From Glycomyces fuscus (GTDB lineage: Bacteria; Actinomycetota; Actinomycetes; Streptosporangiales; Streptosporangiaceae), in NCBI GenBank assembly GCA_002529455.1, contig NYMS01000007.1, forward strand, positions 1 to 64,000: DNA of 64,000 nt, in the 5' to 3' direction. A program made the translations under genes and the position numbers. A model generated the notes under the pieces. It was not told the origin of the DNA. It searched no databases and saw only the letters and a program-made list of their open reading frames with translations. Shown piece after piece: positions 61,133 to 64,000 of the stretch. The first letter of the stretch is position 1; every line of letters starts with the position of its first letter.

Positions 61133-61822
61133 TCAGCGCCAGGCCGCCGCGGCGCGGGAGGCCTCCTCCAGCCACCCCAGGTACCAGTCCGTGAAGGTCA
61201 GGGGCGCACCGTCCGCGCCGGTGAGCGGTTGGAGGTCCTGGTCGTCGACGCGGGCGTCGTTCCACATGCGCCCGGCCTCGGGGCCGGACACGACCAGCCA
61301 CTGCCGCAGCGCGCAGCCCAGGTGGCACAGGCACAGCGCCCCGACCGTACGGCCCTCGTCCCACAGCAGGTCCGCCATGCGCGCGTCCCAGGCCTCGTAG
61401 GCCCGGTCGAACTCCTCGGCGTCCCCGAAGTCCTCCTCCACCGGCTCCCGGGCCCGCAGCTCCGCCAGGGTCCGCGGGTCGGGCCCGCTGGCCGGGAACG
61501 GCTCCGCGAGCCGTGCCAGGGCGGCCAGGCCCGCTCCGTCGCCGTGCCACCGCCACCGGCCGTCCGCCCCCCTGACCACGGGGAAGAGGCCGTAAGCGGG
61601 TCCGGCGCCGCCCGCGCCCACCCTGAGCAGGAACTCCCGGTACCCCGTCGGCAGACGCGCCCCCAGCCGCCCCTCCAGCTCGGCCAGTTCCTCGGGCGTC
61701 AGCGGGTCCAGCAGCCCGAAACCGTGGGAGCCGGCTCCGAACACCTCCTCGGCGCCGGGCGCCCGCGCCAGTTCCCGCACCCGCTCGCGGACCCCCGCCC
61801 ACACATCCGTACCCGTGTCCAT
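61133..61822 (-). CDS. SMI1/KNR4 (SUKH) family protein
   Basis: A 229-residue soluble protein with the SUKH fold pattern: GFGLLDPLTPEELAELEGRLGARLPTGYREFLLRVGAGGAGPAYGLFPV, then a Trp/Gly-rich middle and TDWYLGWLEEA at the end. SUKH proteins are often immunity factors for polymorphic toxins, but no toxin gene is adjacent, so here it may be an orphan immunity or a housekeeping member. ATG 61822. Confidence 0.83.
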   Translation of the reverse strand: MDTGTDVWAGVRERVRELARAPGAEEVFGAGSHGFGLLDPLTPEELAELEGRLGARLPTGYREFLLRVGAGGAGPAYGLFPVVRGADGRWRWHGDGAGLAALARLAEPFPASGPDPRTLAELRAREPVEEDFGDAEEFDRAYEAWDARMADLLWDEGRTVGALCLCHLGCALRQWLVVSGPEAGRMWNDARVDDQDLQPLTGADGAPLTFTDWYLGWLEEASRAAAAWR

Positions 61823-61970
61823 GGCGGCATCGTAGGAAGTACCGGGGACAGTGCGGCGTTGGCGGAACGGGAGGCCGCCGGGGAGGCGCTATCGTCCGGT
61901 GGGGCTGGAATCGTCCCGGCACGAGGCAGGAGCCCTGCCGCGCGGCCGTACACAGTGAGGAAGAACCGGC

Positions 61971-63188
61971 TTGCACACGAGCACCACACCACCCGGGTCC
62001 GCGCGCCCCGACCGCGGCAGCGGCATGCCGCGCTGGCTCCCCCGGGCCATGCTGCTGGCCCTGTGGATGGTCACGGCGTTCGGACTGGCCCTGTGGCTGT
62101 TCATCCGGCTGCAGAGCCTCATCATGCTGCTGCTGATCTCGCTGTTCCTCGCGCTGGCGCTGGAGCCCGCGGTCAACTGGCTCCACCGGCGCCGCTGGCC
62201 GCGCGGGCCCGCGACCGGAGCGGTGATGTTCCTGGTGGCGGCCCTGACCGTGGTGTTCCTCAGCCTGCTCGGGTCGATGCTGTTCAGCCAGGTCGTGGCC
62301 TTCGTCTCCGAGGTGCCCACGATGGTCCGCGCCGCGCTGGACTGGGTCAACACCACGTTCGACACCTCCTACTCCCCCACCACCCTGCTCAACGAGCTCT
62401 CCAGCGCCAGCGGGCTGGTCGAGCAGTACGCCTCCGGTATCGCCAACAACGTCTGGGGCGCCGGGACGACCGTCCTGGCGCTGCTGTTCAACGCGCTGAC
62501 GATCGCGCTCTTCACCTTCTACCTGTGCGCCGACGGCCCGCGCTTCCGCCGCGTGATCTGCTCGGTCCTGCCGCCGCGCACCCAGCGCGAGGTGCTGCGG
62601 GCCTGGGAGATCGCGGTCAGCAAGACGGGCGGCTACCTCTACTCCCGCGCGCTGCTGGCCCTGGTCTGCGCGGGCGCGCACTACGTGGTGCTGGTCGTGC
62701 TGGACGTCCCCTTCGCGTTCGCCCTGGCGCTGTGGATAGGCGTGCTGTCGCAGTTCATCCCCACCGTCGGCACCTACGTCGGCGGCGCCGTCCCCGTGCT
62801 CGTGGCACTGCTGGAGGGCCCCTGGCCCGCCGTGTGGGTGCTGGTGTTCGTCATCGTCTACCAGCAGTTCGAGAACTACCTGCTCCAGCCCCGCATCACC
62901 GCCAGGACCCTGGACATGCACCCCGCGGTGGCGTTCGGCTCGGTCCTGGCGGGCGTGGCCATCCTGGGGGCGCCCGGCGCGCTGCTCGCGCTGCCGATGG
63001 GCGCGAGCCTGCAGGCGTTCCTGGGGACCTACATCCGGCGCTACGAGGTCGCCGAGCACCCCCTGCTCTCCGAGGCCGAGGAGGGCGGGAAACCGGTCCC
63101 GGACGAGGACGGGAACGGGGACGACGACGGGGGCGGGGACGGCCTCCCTCCCGGCGCGCGGGGGCGGGACGAACGTCGGGAGGCATGA
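61971..63188 (+). CDS. AI-2E family transporter
   Basis: Membrane protein of 405 residues with about eight helices, of the AI-2E/PerM/TqsA family. Typical stretches are LLLISLFLALALEPAVNWLHRRRWPRGPATGAVMF and the C-terminal core VGTYVGGAVPVLVALLEGPWPAVWVLVFVIVYQQFENYLLQPRITARTLDMHPAVAFGSVLAG. The acidic Gly/Asp-rich tail is disordered. Substrates in this family vary (autoinducer-2 export, Na+/H+ exchange), so no specific cargo is claimed. Start TTG 61971 after GAGGAAGA. Confidence 0.88.
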   Translation: MHTSTTPPGSARPDRGSGMPRWLPRAMLLALWMVTAFGLALWLFIRLQSLIMLLLISLFLALALEPAVNWLHRRRWPRGPATGAVMFLVAALTVVFLSLLGSMLFSQVVAFVSEVPTMVRAALDWVNTTFDTSYSPTTLLNELSSASGLVEQYASGIANNVWGAGTTVLALLFNALTIALFTFYLCADGPRFRRVICSVLPPRTQREVLRAWEIAVSKTGGYLYSRALLALVCAGAHYVVLVVLDVPFAFALALWIGVLSQFIPTVGTYVGGAVPVLVALLEGPWPAVWVLVFVIVYQQFENYLLQPRITARTLDMHPAVAFGSVLAGVAILGAPGALLALPMGASLQAFLGTYIRRYEVAEHPLLSEAEEGGKPVPDEDGNGDDDGGGDGLPPGARGRDERREA

Positions 63189-63295
63189 CCGCGCGGCCCC
63201 GGGACGGCGGGGCCGACGCGGGGCCACGAGGCGCGGTCCCGCGGGGAAGCGGCGGCGGGGCCGACACGACCGCCCCGGTCCGGGCCACCTGACAA

Positions 63296-63322
63296 GGTGA
63301 CGAACACGTCCGTTCCGTCACC
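63296..63322. promoter_or_regulatory. Inverted repeat upstream of the RsbQ-like gene
   Basis: GGTGACG and CGTCACC are inverted repeats separated by 13 bases, 66 bp before the downstream start. A possible operator or the terminator of the gene before. Confidence 0.4.
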
Positions 63323-63387
63323 AGAAGTGACCCATGGGATCAAGTACCGTTTTGAGGCGAGCCGGCATGAGGGAAAGAGCGATCGAC

Positions 63388-64000
63388 ATGGACATCCTGC
63401 GCAGGAACAACGTCACGGTCACCGGGGCGGCCGACGGGCCGACCGTCGTGCTGGCCCACGGGTTCGGCTGCGACCAGAACATGTGGCGCCTGGTCGTCCC
63501 CGCCCTGGCCGACCGGTACCGGGTGGTGCTGTTCGACTACGTCGGTGCCGGAGGGTCGGACCCGTCCGCCTGGAGCGAGGAGAGGTACTCCTCCCTGGAG
63601 GGCTACGCCCAGGACGTGGTGGACGTCTGCCGGGAGCTGGACCTGGAGCGGGCGGTGTTCGTGGGGCACTCGGTCAGCGCCATGGTCGGCGTCATGGCCG
63701 CGCGGGCGGTGCCCGAGCGGATCCGGGCGCTGGTGATGGTGACCCCCTCCCCCTGCTACATCGACGACGAGGGCTACCGCGGCGGCTTCACCGCGGCCGA
63801 CATCGACGAACTGCTGGCCTCGCTGGAGTCGAACTACCTGGGCTGGTCCTCGGCGATGGCACCGGTGATCATGGGCAACCCCGAGCGGCCCGAGCTGGGA
63901 GAGGAGCTGACCAACAGCTTCTGCGCCACCGACCCCGACATCGCCCGGGTCTTCGCCCGCACCACCTTCCTGTCCGACAGCCGCGAGGACCTGAAGGAGG
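63388..64000 (+). CDS. Alpha/beta hydrolase, RsbQ-like (partial, runs off the window)
   Basis: The first 204 residues of a cytosolic alpha/beta hydrolase. MDILRRNNVTVTG, LAHGFGCDQNMWRLVVPALADRYRVVLFDYVGAGGSD and the nucleophile elbow FVGHSVSAMVG match RsbQ, which hydrolyses a signal to activate the RsbP phosphatase in Bacillus stress signalling, and plant DAD2/KAI2 receptors. ATG 63388 gives the RsbQ-like start; ATG 63367 in frame is an alternative. The histidine and acid of the triad, and any RsbP-like partner, lie beyond the right end. Confidence 0.87.
   Translation, partial: MDILRRNNVTVTGAADGPTVVLAHGFGCDQNMWRLVVPALADRYRVVLFDYVGAGGSDPSAWSEERYSSLEGYAQDVVDVCRELDLERAVFVGHSVSAMVGVMAARAVPERIRALVMVTPSPCYIDDEGYRGGFTAADIDELLASLESNYLGWSSAMAPVIMGNPERPELGEELTNSFCATDPDIARVFARTTFLSDSREDLKE

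Overview
This 64 kb window is chromosomal DNA of a very GC-rich actinomycete, most likely Nocardiopsis or a close relative. Evidence is the strong G/C bias at third codon positions, frequent GTG/TTG starts, ATGA/TGATG stop-start overlaps, and the gene set: lutABC, 2-methylisoborneol genes with an encapsulin, a lactococcin-972-type peptide, DUF5685 and MatC-type carriers. The genus is inferred from recollection of proteins, not from a search. Genes are densely packed and many operon ends carry perfect GC-rich hairpins. No tRNA, rRNA, CRISPR array or prophage was seen.

Layout. 1-969: a complete IS5-family element. 1153-4062: a two-gene remnant of an oligopeptide ABC transporter. 4219-6150: an ABC-F ATPase with an attenuator-like leader containing an apparently leaderless MRL-stop uORF. 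6358-9590: pgi, a voltage-gated cation channel and a small acidic protein. 9594-13405: a FadR-type regulator divergent from lutABC (lactate oxidation). 13558-17572: a secreted hydrolase, a K+ channel and a P450 without EXXR. 17892-21281: a DUF2786 protein followed by an RNA ligase/HD-kinase pair (RNA healing and sealing). 21442-27756: an unknown protein, GNAT, lipoprotein, a degenerate nuclease-like Cys protein and an APH-type kinase.

28001-33244: a dicarboxylate (malonate-like) module made of a class III CoA-transferase, a fused carboxyltransferase, a FadR-type regulator and a MatC-type carrier. Its two promoters share a 17-bp operator core. 33316-38004: histidine phosphatase, unknown protein, and a VanY-like D,D-carboxypeptidase divergent from a two-component system, with an OmpR-style repeat array between them. 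38062-45358: jetABC of a type II Wadjet-like SMC system with no jetD. 45605-49021: gltS, a DoxX-like protein with an unusually clear framed promoter, and a phosphoesterase.

49041-53442: the 2-methylisoborneol operon (encapsulin shell, MIB synthase, GPP methyltransferase, plus a type I IPP isomerase). 54397-57502: lactococcin-972-like peptide, its 7-TM-type partner and an ABC ATPase. 57629-64000: SDR, a cysteine-rich DUF5685 protein, quinone-oxidoreductase-like enzyme, SUKH protein, AI-2E-family transporter and a partial RsbQ-like hydrolase.

The best candidates for new biology are the MRL attenuator, the RNA-repair cassette, the two-operator malonate-type regulon, the JetD-less Wadjet operon, the encapsulin operon carrying idi, and the EXXR-less P450 with a duplicated tail motif.
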